NCBI RefSeq assembly: GCF_008710035.1
Contig: NZ_VYKI01000015.1
Span: forward strand, 34,297-98,296
DNA: 64,000 nucleotides
Direction of reading: 5' to 3'
DNA from: Stenotrophomonas cyclobalanopsidis
Lineage (GTDB): Bacteria > Pseudomonadota > Gammaproteobacteria > Xanthomonadales > Xanthomonadaceae
Positions 9,450-18,642 of the stretch are shown here, piece after piece (position 1 is the first letter of the stretch; each line of letters opens with the position of its first letter). The notes beneath the pieces were generated by a model. That model was not told the origin of the DNA, ran no database searches, and worked only from the letters and a program-made list of their open reading frames with translations. The position numbers and the translations under genes were made by a program.

Positions 9450-10844
9450 ATGACGGTGGTCAGCGTTGAACATGCGCTTGCCGGGAAGATCCCGGAAGGC
9501 GGCGAAGTCACGGTACGCGGATGGGTGCGCACGGTGCGCGGTTCAGCGAATCTGGCCTTCGTCAATGTGAGCGACGGTTCCTGCTTCGCGCCGATCCAGG
9601 TCGTGGCCAACGACACCCTGGCCAATTTCGACGAGATCAAGCGCCTGACCAGCGGCTGCTCGGTCATCGCCACCGGGACCCTGGTGAAGTCGCAGGGCAA
9701 GGGCCAGTCGTTCGAGATCCAAGCCAGCGCGCTGGAAGTGGTCGGCTGGGTCGAAGACCCGCTCACCTACCCGATCCAGCCCAAGCCGATGTCGCCGGAG
9801 TTTTTGCGTGAAGTGGCGCACCTGCGCCCGCGCACCAACCTGTTCGGCGCAGTCACCCGCATCCGCAACTGCCTGGCCCAGGCCGTGCACCGTTTCTTCC
9901 ACGAGAACGGCTTCAACTGGATCAGCACCCCGATCATCACCACCTCCGACGCCGAAGGCGCCGGCCAGATGTTCCGCGTGTCCACCCTGGACATGGTGAA
10001 CCTGCCGCGCGACGAGAAGGGCGCGATCGATTTCAGCCGCGATTTCTTCGGCAAGGAAACCTTCCTGACCGTGTCCGGCCAGCTGAACGTCGAGGCCTAC
10101 TGCCTGGCGCTGAGCAAGGTCTACACCTTCGGCCCGACCTTCCGCGCCGAAAACAGCCATACCACCCGCCACCTGGCGGAGTTCTGGATGATCGAGCCGG
10201 AAATCGCCTTCGCCGACCTGGCCGAAGACGCACGCCTGGCCGAAGAGTTCCTGAAGTACCTGTTCCGTGCCGTGCTGAACGAGCGCGGCGACGACCTGGC
10301 CTTCATCGCCGAGCGCGTGGACAAGAACGCGATCACCAAGCTGGAAGACTTCATCAACGCACCGTTCGAGCGCATCGACTACACCGATGCGGTCAGCCTG
10401 CTGCAGAAGTCGGGCAGGAAGTTCGACTTCCCGGTCGAATGGGGCCTGGACCTGCAGACCGAGCACGAGCGCTGGCTGACCGAGGAACACGTCGGCCGCC
10501 CGGTGGTGGTGACCAACTACCCCGAGCACATCAAGGCCTTCTACATGCGCCTGAACGATGACGGCAGGACCGTGGCCGCGATGGACGTGCTGGCTCCGGG
10601 CATCGGCGAGATCATCGGTGGCAGCCAGCGCGAAGAGCGCCTGGACGTGCTGGATGCGCGCATGGCCCAGTTCGGCCTGGATCGCGAGCATTACAGCTGG
10701 TACCGCGATTTCCGCCGCTACGGTTCGGTGCCGCACGCCGGCTTCGGCCTGGGCTTCGAGCGCCTGGTGGTCTACGTCTGCGGCCTGTCCAACATCCGCG
10801 ATGCGATCCCCTACCCGCGCGCCCCGGGCAGCGCGGACTTCTAA
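9450..10844 (+). CDS. asnS: Asparaginyl-tRNA synthetase
   Basis: Class IIb synthetase that charges tRNA-Asn. The N-terminal OB fold ([12 protein letters not shown]) binds the anticodon. Class II motif 2 is seen as [16 protein letters not shown] and motif 3 as [13 protein letters not shown]. 464 residues, normal length. The frame is open from 9411, but ATG 9450 gives [15 protein letters not shown], the typical start. It faces away from the Fe-S carrier gene. Confidence 0.98.
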   Translation: MTVVSVEHALAGKIPEGGEVTVRGWVRTVRGSANLAFVNVSDGSCFAPIQVVANDTLANFDEIKRLTSGCSVIATGTLVKSQGKGQSFEIQASALEVVGWVEDPLTYPIQPKPMSPEFLREVAHLRPRTNLFGAVTRIRNCLAQAVHRFFHENGFNWISTPIITTSDAEGAGQMFRVSTLDMVNLPRDEKGAIDFSRDFFGKETFLTVSGQLNVEAYCLALSKVYTFGPTFRAENSHTTRHLAEFWMIEPEIAFADLAEDARLAEEFLKYLFRAVLNERGDDLAFIAERVDKNAITKLEDFINAPFERIDYTDAVSLLQKSGRKFDFPVEWGLDLQTEHERWLTEEHVGRPVVVTNYPEHIKAFYMRLNDDGRTVAAMDVLAPGIGEIIGGSQREERLDVLDARMAQFGLDREHYSWYRDFRRYGSVPHAGFGLGFERLVVYVCGLSNIRDAIPYPRAPGSADF

Positions 10845-10878
10845 GCCCACCCCCAACGACCACGGAGGTACTGCCCCC

Positions 10879-11178
10879 ATGACCCTGTTCTTCGCCCTCT
10901 GTTTCGTCGGCGTCGCAGTGGCCGGGTTCAGTGCCTTCGTGATCTTCTGGCCATTGACCCTGGTGCACGTGCGCGACCGCCATCCGGCGCTCGCTGCGCG
11001 CTTCGGCAATGGCGCCTTCCTCAAGCCCGATGCCCTGGCCTGGCTGCTGCGCCGCGATTACCGCCAGCAGCCGGACCGTTCGCTGTCCGGGCTGGCGACG
11101 CCGGCCTGGGTATCGCTGCTGACCCTGCTGGCCGGACTGGGCATGGCCGCCCTGCTCTGGCTGGTCTCGCTCTGGTAA
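10879..11178 (+). CDS. Small membrane protein of unknown function
   Basis: 99 residues with hydrophobic segments at about 3-25 (LFFALCFVGVAVAGFSAFVIFW) and 78-98, and a basic segment between them that contains RRDYRQQPDRSL. A clear GGAGGT lies about ten bases before the ATG. It follows asnS by 34 bp and precedes another small gene by 7 bp, so the two are probably one transcript. I do not recognise a known family. Confidence 0.75.
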   Translation: MTLFFALCFVGVAVAGFSAFVIFWPLTLVHVRDRHPALAARFGNGAFLKPDALAWLLRRDYRQQPDRSLSGLATPAWVSLLTLLAGLGMAALLWLVSLW

Positions 11179-11185
11179 CACACAC

Positions 11186-11500
11186 ATGAACGACAACAAC
11201 GACGCACGTGACAGCTGGTGGCTGGCCAGCCTCGGCAACACCCTGATCTGGGCCCGCCTGCGCGTGCGCCCGGCCGGCACTGCCGAAGTGCTCGACAGCG
11301 ACGGCAACACGCTGAGCTATGACAGCGAAGACACCGCGCGTTCGCAGCTGTTCGACGCCGAGTTCGTCGAGTACGACGGCCTGGACGAGGAAGATGCGCT
11401 GGTGCGTGGCTTCAGCCTGCACGAAGTGCAGCCACCGCAGGCGGGCAGTGATGAAGGACTGCGCGGACGCATGATCCAGTCGCTGGGCGCGCGCGCCTGA
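11186..11500 (+). CDS. Small acidic hypothetical protein
   Basis: 104 residues, soluble and acidic, starting MNDNNDARDSWWLASLGNTL. No known motif is visible. The coding call rests on length, codon use like its neighbours (GC-rich third positions), and tight packing: 7 bp after the membrane protein and 9 bp before the PaiB-like gene. Confidence 0.7.
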   Translation: MNDNNDARDSWWLASLGNTLIWARLRVRPAGTAEVLDSDGNTLSYDSEDTARSQLFDAEFVEYDGLDEEDALVRGFSLHEVQPPQAGSDEGLRGRMIQSLGARA

Positions 11501-11509
11501 GGCGCAACC

Positions 11510-12148
11510 ATGTTCACCCCACGCGACTTCGCCGAGACCGACCTGCTCTGGCTCGATCGCCTGCTGGCGCGTGATCCGTTCGTCACCGTGCTGACCACCG
11601 GCGCCGACGGCCTGCCTGAACTGACCCGGGTGCCGGTGCTGTACCGGCGCGAGGGCAGCCAGGTTGAACTGCGCGGTCACTGGGCCCGCGCCAACCCGCA
11701 GTCGCGCCACGACGGCGCGGCCAAGGTACTGGTCGACGGCCCGCACGGCTATGTGTCGGCCAGCTGGTACCCGGACAAGGAAGCCGCCTCGCGCGTGCCG
11801 ACCTGGAACTACGCCGCCGCCGAACTGCGCGGCCAGCTGCAGCGCTTCGACGACGCCGACGAACTGGCCCAGCTGGTCTTCGACATCGGCGACCACTTCG
11901 AAGCCAGCGTCGGCCAGGACTGGCAGTTCGAACCGCAGCGTGACGACCACCGTCGCCAGCTGCGCGGCATCATCGGCTTCCGCTTCCAGGCCGAACATGT
12001 GCAGCTGAAGCTGAAACTGAGCCAGAACCACCCCGAGGCCAACCAGCAGGCGGTGATCGCCGAGCTGAAAAAGCTCGACACCCCGCATTTCACCGAGCTG
12101 GCGCAGTGGATGCGCTGGCATCGCGCGCAGACCGCCGCCAGCGACTGA
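11510..12148 (+). CDS. PaiB-like FMN-binding protein
   Basis: 212 residues of the PaiB/FMN-binding split-barrel family. Visible marks are the N-terminal MFTPRDFAE, VPVLYRREGSQVELRGHWARANP, VDGPHGYVSASWY and TWNYAAAELRG, which line the flavin pocket in relatives. PaiB of Bacillus was described as a negative regulator of sporulation and protease genes; in proteobacteria the role is unsettled, and many members look more like flavin enzymes or haem-related proteins than repressors. No DNA-binding helix-turn-helix is apparent. Confidence 0.85.
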   Translation: MFTPRDFAETDLLWLDRLLARDPFVTVLTTGADGLPELTRVPVLYRREGSQVELRGHWARANPQSRHDGAAKVLVDGPHGYVSASWYPDKEAASRVPTWNYAAAELRGQLQRFDDADELAQLVFDIGDHFEASVGQDWQFEPQRDDHRRQLRGIIGFRFQAEHVQLKLKLSQNHPEANQQAVIAELKKLDTPHFTELAQWMRWHRAQTAASD

Positions 12149-12219
12149 GCGCATTGTCTCCCGCGACGGCGCGGCCGGATGGCCACGCTCCTCGCCCACC
12201 CGACGCCAGGCACCCGAAC

Positions 12220-12882
12220 ATGAAAGACATCCACAAGCTGCTGCAGAACAACCGCGACTGGGCCGACCGCATCGAGAAGGAAGACCCTGAATTCTTCCAG
12301 CAGCTGTCCAAGCAGCAGCACCCGGAATACCTGTGGATCGGCTGTTCCGATTCGCGCGTGCCGGCCAACCAGATCATCGGCATGGCGCCGGGTGAAGTGT
12401 TCGTGCACCGCAACGTGGCCAATGTCGTGGCCCACACCGATCTGAACTGCCTGAGCGTGGTGCAGTACGCGGTGGACCAGCTGAAGGTGAAGCACATCCT
12501 GATCGTCGGCCACTACGGCTGCGGCGGCGTGCACGCCTGCCTGCACAACACCCGCGTCGGCCTCGCAGACAACTGGCTGCGCCATGTGGGCGATGTGATG
12601 CAGAAGCACACCGCGATCATCGATGCGATCGAGACCGACGAGCTCAAGCACGCCCGCCTGTGCGAACTGAATGTGATCGAGCAGGTCGCCAACCTGTGCC
12701 GCTCGACCATCGTGCAGGACGCCTGGGCCCGCGGCCAGAAGCTGATGGTGCATGGCTGGGTGTACAGCCTGAAGGACGGCCGCGTGCGTGAGATGGGCAT
12801 CGACGTGGGTTCGCAGGAGGAACTGCAGCCGGCCTACGAAAAGGCCCTGTCCTACGTGCCGCGCCAAGGCAAGCGCGACTGA
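12220..12882 (+). CDS. can: Beta-class carbonic anhydrase
   Basis: Zinc enzyme that interconverts CO2 and bicarbonate. Zinc ligands are C42 (in GCSDSRV, with the catalytic Asp44-Arg46 pair), H98 and C101 (in HYGCGG). 220 residues, no signal peptide, so cytoplasmic. It starts [11 protein letters not shown] and ends 19 bp before the 3-hydroxyanthranilate dioxygenase gene, so the two may be cotranscribed. Confidence 0.96.
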   Translation: MKDIHKLLQNNRDWADRIEKEDPEFFQQLSKQQHPEYLWIGCSDSRVPANQIIGMAPGEVFVHRNVANVVAHTDLNCLSVVQYAVDQLKVKHILIVGHYGCGGVHACLHNTRVGLADNWLRHVGDVMQKHTAIIDAIETDELKHARLCELNVIEQVANLCRSTIVQDAWARGQKLMVHGWVYSLKDGRVREMGIDVGSQEELQPAYEKALSYVPRQGKRD

Positions 12883-12901
12883 CCTTCCGGGGAAACCGAC
12901 C

Positions 12902-13423
12902 ATGCTCGCCTCGCCGATCAACCTGCACGCCTGGATCGAAGAACACCGCCACCTGCTGAAGCCGCCGGTGGGCAACAAGATGATCGACAACGGCGACTTC
13001 ATCGTGATGGTGGTGGGCGGGCCGAACTCGCGCACCGACTACCACTACGACGAAGGTCCGGAGTGGTTCTACCAGCTTGAAGGCGAGATGGTGCTGAAGG
13101 TGCAGGAAGACGGCGCGGTGCGTGACATCCCGATCCGGGCTGGCGAGATCTTCCTGCTGCCGGCGAAGGTGCCGCATTCGCCGCGGCGCCCGCCCGGTGG
13201 CATCGGCCTGGTGGTCGAGCGCAAGCGCCTGCCGCACGAGAAGGATGGCGTGATCTGGCATTGCGAACGCTGCAACCACAAGTTGCACGAAGAGTATTTC
13301 CCGCTGCAGAACATCGAGACCGACCTGCCCAAGGTGTTCGCGCGCTACCAGGCCAGCCTGGAACTGCGCACCTGCAGCGAGTGCGGTCACGTGGATCCGT
13401 TGCCGGCTCCGGCGGCGGGCTGA
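12902..13423 (+). CDS. nbaC: 3-hydroxyanthranilate 3,4-dioxygenase
   Basis: Opens the ring of 3-hydroxyanthranilate; the product closes spontaneously to quinolinate, the precursor of NAD. The 173-residue cupin carries likely iron ligands H48, E54 and H92 and a C-terminal rubredoxin-like site with cysteines 121, 124, 158 and 161 (CERC and CSEC), as in bacterial enzymes of this family. It lies directly after the carbonic anhydrase gene and before kynU and kmo, though a 423 bp repeat array separates it from kynU. The symbol haaO is also in use. Confidence 0.95.
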   Translation: MLASPINLHAWIEEHRHLLKPPVGNKMIDNGDFIVMVVGGPNSRTDYHYDEGPEWFYQLEGEMVLKVQEDGAVRDIPIRAGEIFLLPAKVPHSPRRPPGGIGLVVERKRLPHEKDGVIWHCERCNHKLHEEYFPLQNIETDLPKVFARYQASLELRTCSECGHVDPLPAPAAG

Positions 13424-13428
13424 ACCGT

Positions 13429-13775
13429 CGCCGGGCATGGCCCGGCGCTACCGGCATCGCGACGCCTGATGCATTCGCCGGGCATGGCCCGGCGCTACCG
13501 GCATCGTGATGCCTGATGCAGTCGCCGGGCATCGCCCGGCGCTACCGGCATCGTGATGCCTGATGCATTCGCCGGGCATGGCCCGGCGCTACCAACATCG
13601 CGACGCCTGATGCATTCGCCGGGCATGGCCCGGCGCTACCGGCATCGTGATGCCTGATGCATTCGCCGGGCATGGCCCGGCGCTACCAACATCGCGACGC
13701 CTGATGCATTCGCCGGGCATGGCCCGGCGCTACCGGTGCGCGTGATTCCCAGGTAGCGCCGGGCCATGCCCGGCG
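13429..13775. repeat. Tandem SMAG array: seven 47 bp units plus one inverted copy
   Basis: Units begin at 13429, 13476, 13523, 13570, 13617, 13664 and 13711, a strict 47 bp period. Each holds the palindrome CGCCGGGC-atg-GCCCGGCG-CTAC followed by a spacer such as CGGCATCGTGATGCC TGATG. Spacers alternate between 'ggcatcg' and 'aacatcg' versions in the later units (4-5 and 6-7), so pairs may have been duplicated together. Unit 3 has a damaged stem. The array closes with one palindrome in opposite orientation at about 13753-13775. It occupies nearly the whole gap between the dioxygenase gene and kynU; no gene is present. Confidence 0.95.
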
Positions 13776-13846
13776 AGCGCGCCGCGCGGCATCACGCAGG
13801 CCCCAGGCGCTACACTGGCAGCCCCGTTGCAGCCTGTTGCCCGACC

Positions 13847-15121
13847 ATGTCCGACCTGCTCAGCCGCACCCACGCCATCGCCCTGGACGCCGCCGATCCG
13901 CTGCGGCCGCTGCGTAACGAATTCCTGATTCCGCGCCATGGCGGCGGTGAACAGACCTACTTCGTCGGCAACTCGCTGGGCCTGCAGCCGCGTGGCGCGC
14001 AGGCCGCCGTGCAGGAAGTGATGAAGCAGTGGGGCGAGCTGGCCGTGGAAGGCCACTTCACCGGCCCCACCCAGTGGCTGTCCTACCACCGCCTGGTCAG
14101 CGCACAGCTGGCCCGCGTGGTCGGTGCGCTGCCCAGCGAAGTGGTGGCGATGAACACGCTGAGCGTGAACCTGCACCTGATGATGGTCAGCTTCTACCGC
14201 CCCACCACCGAGCGCCCGGTCATCCTGATGGAAGCTGGCGCGTTCCCGACCGACCGCCATGCGGTGGAAGCGCAGATCCGCTTCCACGGTTTCGACCCGG
14301 CGGACTGCCTGGTGGAAGTGCAGCCGGACCAAGCCAACGGCACGATCTCGATGGCCGCCATCGAACGCGCCATCGGCGAGCACGGCGCCCGCCTGGCGCT
14401 GGTGCTGTGGCCGGGCGTGCAGTACCGCACCGGCCAGGCCTTCGACCTCGATGCGATCACCCGCCTCGCGCGCCTGCACGGCGCCCGCATCGGCTTCGAC
14501 CTGGCCCATTCGGTCGGCAACCTGCCGCTGCACCTGCACGATGTCGCGCCGGATTTCGCGGTGTGGTGCCACTACAAGTACCTCAACAGCGGCCCGGGTG
14601 CCGTGGCCGGTGCCTTCGTGCACGAACGCCACCACCGCGACACCACCCTGCCGCGTTTTGCCGGCTGGTGGGGCCACGATGAAGCGACCCGCTTCCAGAT
14701 GGCGCCGCAGTTCACCCCGGCCATCGGTGCCGAAGGCTGGCAGCTGAGCAACCCGCCGATCCTTGGCCTGGCCCCGCTGCGCGCATCGCTGGACCTGTTC
14801 GAGCGTGCCGGGATGGAAGCGCTGCGCCGCAAGTCGCTGGCCCTGACCGGCCTGCTCGATGCACTGGTACGCGCGCGCCTGCCGCAGGTGCTGGACATCG
14901 TCACTCCGTCCGAACCGGAACGCCGCGGCTGCCAGCTCTCCTTGCGCGTGCTCGCCGGCCGCGAACGTGGCCGCGCCCTGTTCGAACACCTGCGCGCCAT
15001 CGGCGTGCTCGGTGACTGGCGCGAACCGGACGTAATCCGCATCTCGCCCACCCCGCTCTACAACCGCTACCTGGACGTGCATCACTTCGTCGAGGAAGTG
15101 GAAGCCTGGGCCGGCCTGTAA
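13847..15121 (+). CDS. kynU: Kynureninase
   Basis: PLP enzyme that cleaves 3-hydroxykynurenine to 3-hydroxyanthranilate and alanine. The 424 residues include YFVGNSLGLQPRG at the N-terminus, the strand FDLAHSVGNLPL, and the PLP lysine in CHYKYLNSGPG, followed by the GWWGH loop, all typical of the family. ATG 13847 gives MSDLLSRTHAIALDAADPL. It is followed after 31 bp by kmo. The repeat array upstream means its promoter must lie in or just after the array (about 13780-13846). Confidence 0.97.
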   Translation: MSDLLSRTHAIALDAADPLRPLRNEFLIPRHGGGEQTYFVGNSLGLQPRGAQAAVQEVMKQWGELAVEGHFTGPTQWLSYHRLVSAQLARVVGALPSEVVAMNTLSVNLHLMMVSFYRPTTERPVILMEAGAFPTDRHAVEAQIRFHGFDPADCLVEVQPDQANGTISMAAIERAIGEHGARLALVLWPGVQYRTGQAFDLDAITRLARLHGARIGFDLAHSVGNLPLHLHDVAPDFAVWCHYKYLNSGPGAVAGAFVHERHHRDTTLPRFAGWWGHDEATRFQMAPQFTPAIGAEGWQLSNPPILGLAPLRASLDLFERAGMEALRRKSLALTGLLDALVRARLPQVLDIVTPSEPERRGCQLSLRVLAGRERGRALFEHLRAIGVLGDWREPDVIRISPTPLYNRYLDVHHFVEEVEAWAGL

Positions 15122-15152
15122 GCCGCCCCCTCCCCTGCTTCTGGACAGTTCG

Positions 15153-16520
15153 TTGATCGCACACGCATCCCGCTCGTTGAGCATCATCGGTGCCGGCCTG
15201 GCCGGCTCCCTGCTGGCCATCCTGCTGTCCCGCCAGGGCTGGCGGATCACTCTGTACGAACGCCGCGGCGACCCGCGCGTGGCCGACTACGAAAGCGGCC
15301 GCTCGATCAACCTGGCACTGGCCGAACGCGGCCGCAATGCGCTGCGCCAGGCCGGCGTCGAAGACGAGGTGATGGCCCGCGCGGTGATGATGCGCGGGCG
15401 CATGGTGCACCCGCGCGAGGGCGAACCGCAGCTGCAGCGCTACGGGCGCGACGACAGCGAAGTGATCTGGTCGATCCACCGCAGCGGCCTGAACACCACG
15501 CTGCTGGAACTGGCCGAACAGGCTGGCGCCACCGTGCACTTCCACCGCCGCCTGCACACCGTCGATTTCGATGCCGGCTACGCGCGCTTCATCGATGACC
15601 GCGACGACAGCCCGCACGATATCCGTTTCGACACGTTGATCGGCGCCGACGGTGCCGGCTCGGCACTACGCGGTGCGATGAACCGGCGTGCGCCGCTGGG
15701 CGAGGACATCGCCTTCCTCGACCATTCCTACAAGGAACTGGAAATCCCGCCTGCGGCCGATGGCAGCTTCCGCATCGAGCGCAATGCGCTGCACATCTGG
15801 CCACGCGGCCACTACATGTGCATCGCCCTGCCCAACTACGAAGGCACCTTCACCGTCACGTTGTTCCTGCCGAACAAGGGCGATCCGAGTTTTGCCACGG
15901 TCAACACCGGTGCGCAGGCCGAGGCACTGTTCGCCCGCGAGTTCGCCGACACATTGCCGCTGATCCCGGACCTGCGCGCGGACTGGGAACAGCATCCGCC
16001 CGGCCTGCTCGGCACCCTCACCCTGGAGCGCTGGCACCAGGCCGGCCGCGCCGTGCTGATCGGCGATGCCGCGCACGCGATGGTGCCCTTCCACGGCCAG
16101 GGCATGAACTGCGCCTTCGAGGACTGCGTGGCACTGGCCCGCCACCTGCAGGAGGCCGACGACCTGGAAGGCGCCTTCGCCGCCTTCGAGGCCGAGCGCA
16201 AGCCGAACGCGCGCGCGATCCAGCAGATGGCGCTGGAGAACTACCTGGAAATGCGCGACCGCGTGGCCGACCCGTCCTTCCTGCTGCAGCGCAAGCTGGA
16301 ACAGGAACTGCAGCGGCGCTGGCCGACGCGCTTCGTGCCGCACTACACCATGGTCACGTTCCTGCACACGCCGTATGCCGAAGCGTTGCGCCGCACGGAC
16401 ATCCAGCGCGACCTGCTGGTGGCGGCCACCGCCGGCCATGATTCACTGGACAACATCGACTGGGCCACGCTGGAAGCGCAGATCCACGCGCAGCTGCCGG
16501 TCCTGGAGGGCGCACACTGA
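15153..16520 (+). CDS. kmo: Kynurenine 3-monooxygenase
   Basis: FAD and NADPH-dependent hydroxylase that makes 3-hydroxykynurenine. The N-terminal dinucleotide fold is SIIGAGLAGSLLAILL; the second FAD motif is VLIGDAAHAMVPFHGQGMN. 455 residues, normal length, with a C-terminal helix region but no obvious membrane anchor. The start appears to be TTG 15153; another TTG at 15177 is possible and would cut eight residues. Its stop codon overlaps the sbcB start codon by one base. Gene order is kynU-kmo although the reaction order is Kmo then KynU. Confidence 0.94.
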   Translation: MIAHASRSLSIIGAGLAGSLLAILLSRQGWRITLYERRGDPRVADYESGRSINLALAERGRNALRQAGVEDEVMARAVMMRGRMVHPREGEPQLQRYGRDDSEVIWSIHRSGLNTTLLELAEQAGATVHFHRRLHTVDFDAGYARFIDDRDDSPHDIRFDTLIGADGAGSALRGAMNRRAPLGEDIAFLDHSYKELEIPPAADGSFRIERNALHIWPRGHYMCIALPNYEGTFTVTLFLPNKGDPSFATVNTGAQAEALFAREFADTLPLIPDLRADWEQHPPGLLGTLTLERWHQAGRAVLIGDAAHAMVPFHGQGMNCAFEDCVALARHLQEADDLEGAFAAFEAERKPNARAIQQMALENYLEMRDRVADPSFLLQRKLEQELQRRWPTRFVPHYTMVTFLHTPYAEALRRTDIQRDLLVAATAGHDSLDNIDWATLEAQIHAQLPVLEGAH

Positions 16521-17959
16521 TGGCCGACAGCTTCCTGTTCTACGACCTCGAAACCTTCGGCCAGGACCCGCGCCGCACCCGCATCGCCCAGTTCGCGGCA
16601 ATGCGCACCGATGCCGATCTCAACGTGATCGACACCCCGGTCAGTTTCTTCGTGCGCCCGGCCGATGACCTGGTGCCTTCGCCGATGGCGACCCTGGTGA
16701 CCGGCATCACCCCGCAGCAGGCCATGGCCGAAGGCATCAGCGAAGCCGACGCCTTCGACCGCATCAACGAACAGCTGTCGCGGCCCGGCACCTGCGCGCT
16801 GGGCTACAACACCCTGCGCTTCGACGACGAGTTCATCCGCTACGGACTGTTCCGCAACTTCCACGATCCCTACGAGCGCGAGTGGCGCAACGGCAACTCG
16901 CGCTGGGACCTGCTGGACATGCTGCGGATGATGCGCGCCCTGCGCCCGGACGGCATCCAGTGGCCGCTGCGCGAGGATGGCGCCACCTCGTTCAAGCTGG
17001 AGCACCTGGCCGAGGCCAACGGCGTGCGCGAAGGCGATGCCCACGAAGCGCTGTCGGACGTGCGCGCCACCATCGGCATGGCGCGGCTGTTCAAGCAGTC
17101 GCAGCCGCGGCTGTGGGAGTACGCGCTGAAGCTGCGCGACAAGCGCTTCGTCGGCAGCCTGTTGGACGTGGCAGCGATGAAGCCGGTGCTGCACATTTCC
17201 ATGCGCTACCCGGCCAGCCGCCTGTGCGCGGCGCCGGTGCTGCCGCTGGCCATCCACCCGACCATCAACAATCGGGTGATCGTGTTCGATCTGGAAGGCG
17301 AGATCGACGACCTGCTGGAGCTGCCGGCCGACGTGATCGCGCAGCGCCTGTACATGCGCGCCAGCGAACTGCCCGAGGGTGTGGCACGCGTGCCGCTGAA
17401 GGAAGTGCATCTGAACAAGGTGCCGGCGCTGGTGGCCTGGAACCACCTGCGCGCCGACGACCACGCCCGCCTGGGCCTGGACGTGGCGGCGATCGAGGCC
17501 AAGGCCGAGCGCCTGCGCGAGGTTGCCGCGCAGCTGGCCGAGAAGGCCCGGCAGGTCTTCAACCAGCCGCGGCCGGCCACGGTGTCCGACGTGGATGCCT
17601 CGCTGTATGACGGTTTCCTCGGCGCCGGCGACAAGCCGCTGCTTGCCCTGGTCCGCACCAGTGCGCCGCAGCAGCTGGCCGCGCTGGAGGGCCGCTTCCG
17701 CGACGCGCGCCTGCCCGAGCTGCTGTTCCGCTACCGCGCACGCAACCATCCCGACAGCCTCGCACCGGCTGAACGCGAGCGCTGGCAGGATTACCGCCGC
17801 CAGCGCCTGCTCGGCGAGAGCGGCCTGGGCGAACTGAACCTGCCCCAATACCAGCAGCAGATCGAGGCGCTGGCCGCCGAAGCGCCCGATGACGCGCGCC
17901 GGACGGGCCTGCTGCAGTCGCTGCGCGACTGGGGCCATCACCTGCAGGAGACGCTGTGA
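16520..17959 (+). CDS. sbcB: Exodeoxyribonuclease I
   Basis: 3'-to-5' exonuclease on single-stranded DNA, used in recombination and mismatch repair. DEDDh motifs: D9 and E11 in YDLETFG, the second Asp in LRFDDEF, and HEALSDVRAT with the catalytic His and last Asp. The SH3-like and C-terminal helical domains fill the rest of 479 residues, the usual size. It overlaps kmo by one base and the DUF2461 gene by four bases, so these genes share a transcript although their tasks differ. Confidence 0.96.
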   Translation: MADSFLFYDLETFGQDPRRTRIAQFAAMRTDADLNVIDTPVSFFVRPADDLVPSPMATLVTGITPQQAMAEGISEADAFDRINEQLSRPGTCALGYNTLRFDDEFIRYGLFRNFHDPYEREWRNGNSRWDLLDMLRMMRALRPDGIQWPLREDGATSFKLEHLAEANGVREGDAHEALSDVRATIGMARLFKQSQPRLWEYALKLRDKRFVGSLLDVAAMKPVLHISMRYPASRLCAAPVLPLAIHPTINNRVIVFDLEGEIDDLLELPADVIAQRLYMRASELPEGVARVPLKEVHLNKVPALVAWNHLRADDHARLGLDVAAIEAKAERLREVAAQLAEKARQVFNQPRPATVSDVDASLYDGFLGAGDKPLLALVRTSAPQQLAALEGRFRDARLPELLFRYRARNHPDSLAPAERERWQDYRRQRLLGESGLGELNLPQYQQQIEALAAEAPDDARRTGLLQSLRDWGHHLQETL

Positions 17960-18642
17960 GCACGTATTTCTCCGACGCCAGTTTCAAGTTCCTGCGCAGC
18001 CTGGCGCGGCATAACGACAAGACCTGGTTCAATGACCATCGCCAGCAGTACGAAGACCATGTACGGCAGCCGTTCCTGCGCCTGCTGGGCGACCTGCAGC
18101 CGGCGCTGACCGAAGTCAGCGACCATTTCCGTTCAGACACGCGCGGCGTCGGCGGCTCGCTGTTCCGCATCCACCGCGATGCGCGTTTTTCCCACGACAA
18201 GTCGCCGTACAAGACCTGGCAGGGTGCGCGCCTGTTCCATGAGCGCCGCCGCGAAGTGGCTGCGCCCTCGTTCTACATCCATCTGCAGCCGGGCGAGAGT
18301 TTCGTTGGCGCCGGCCTGTGGCATCCGGAGCCGGACACGCAACGGCGCATCCGCCACTTCATCCTCGACAACCCGGGCAGCTGGAAGGCGGCCGCGCACG
18401 CGCCGGCCCTGCGCAAGCGCTTTGATTTCGAGCAGACCGAGAAACTGGTGCGGCCGCCGCGCGGCTTCCCCGCCGACTTCGAGTTCATCGACGACCTCAA
18501 GCACCGCAACTGGGTGATGTGGCGCTCGCTGGACGACAACACCATGACAGGCCCCCGGCTGCTGTCCACCCTGGGCAAGGATCTTGCCGCACTGGGCCCG
18601 TTCGTCGATTACCTCTGCGCCGCCCTGGACCTGGAATTCTGA
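17956..18642 (+). CDS. DUF2461 (TIGR02453) family protein
   Basis: 228 residues with family hallmarks FLRSLARHNDKTWFNDHR near the N-terminus, FRIHRDARFSHDKSPYKTW in the middle, and an aromatic stretch SFYIHLQPGESFVGAGLW. The function of the family is not established. It starts at GTG 17956 inside the end of sbcB (overlap GTGA) and its stop codon overlaps the next ATG by one base, so it is translationally coupled on both sides. Confidence 0.88.
   Translation: MSTYFSDASFKFLRSLARHNDKTWFNDHRQQYEDHVRQPFLRLLGDLQPALTEVSDHFRSDTRGVGGSLFRIHRDARFSHDKSPYKTWQGARLFHERRREVAAPSFYIHLQPGESFVGAGLWHPEPDTQRRIRHFILDNPGSWKAAAHAPALRKRFDFEQTEKLVRPPRGFPADFEFIDDLKHRNWVMWRSLDDNTMTGPRLLSTLGKDLAALGPFVDYLCAALDLEF

Noticed and set aside
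13429..13757. Possible CRISPR array (regular repeats between nbaC and kynU)
   Set aside because: The spacers are near-identical rather than unique, the repeats are SMAG palindromes, and no cas genes are near.
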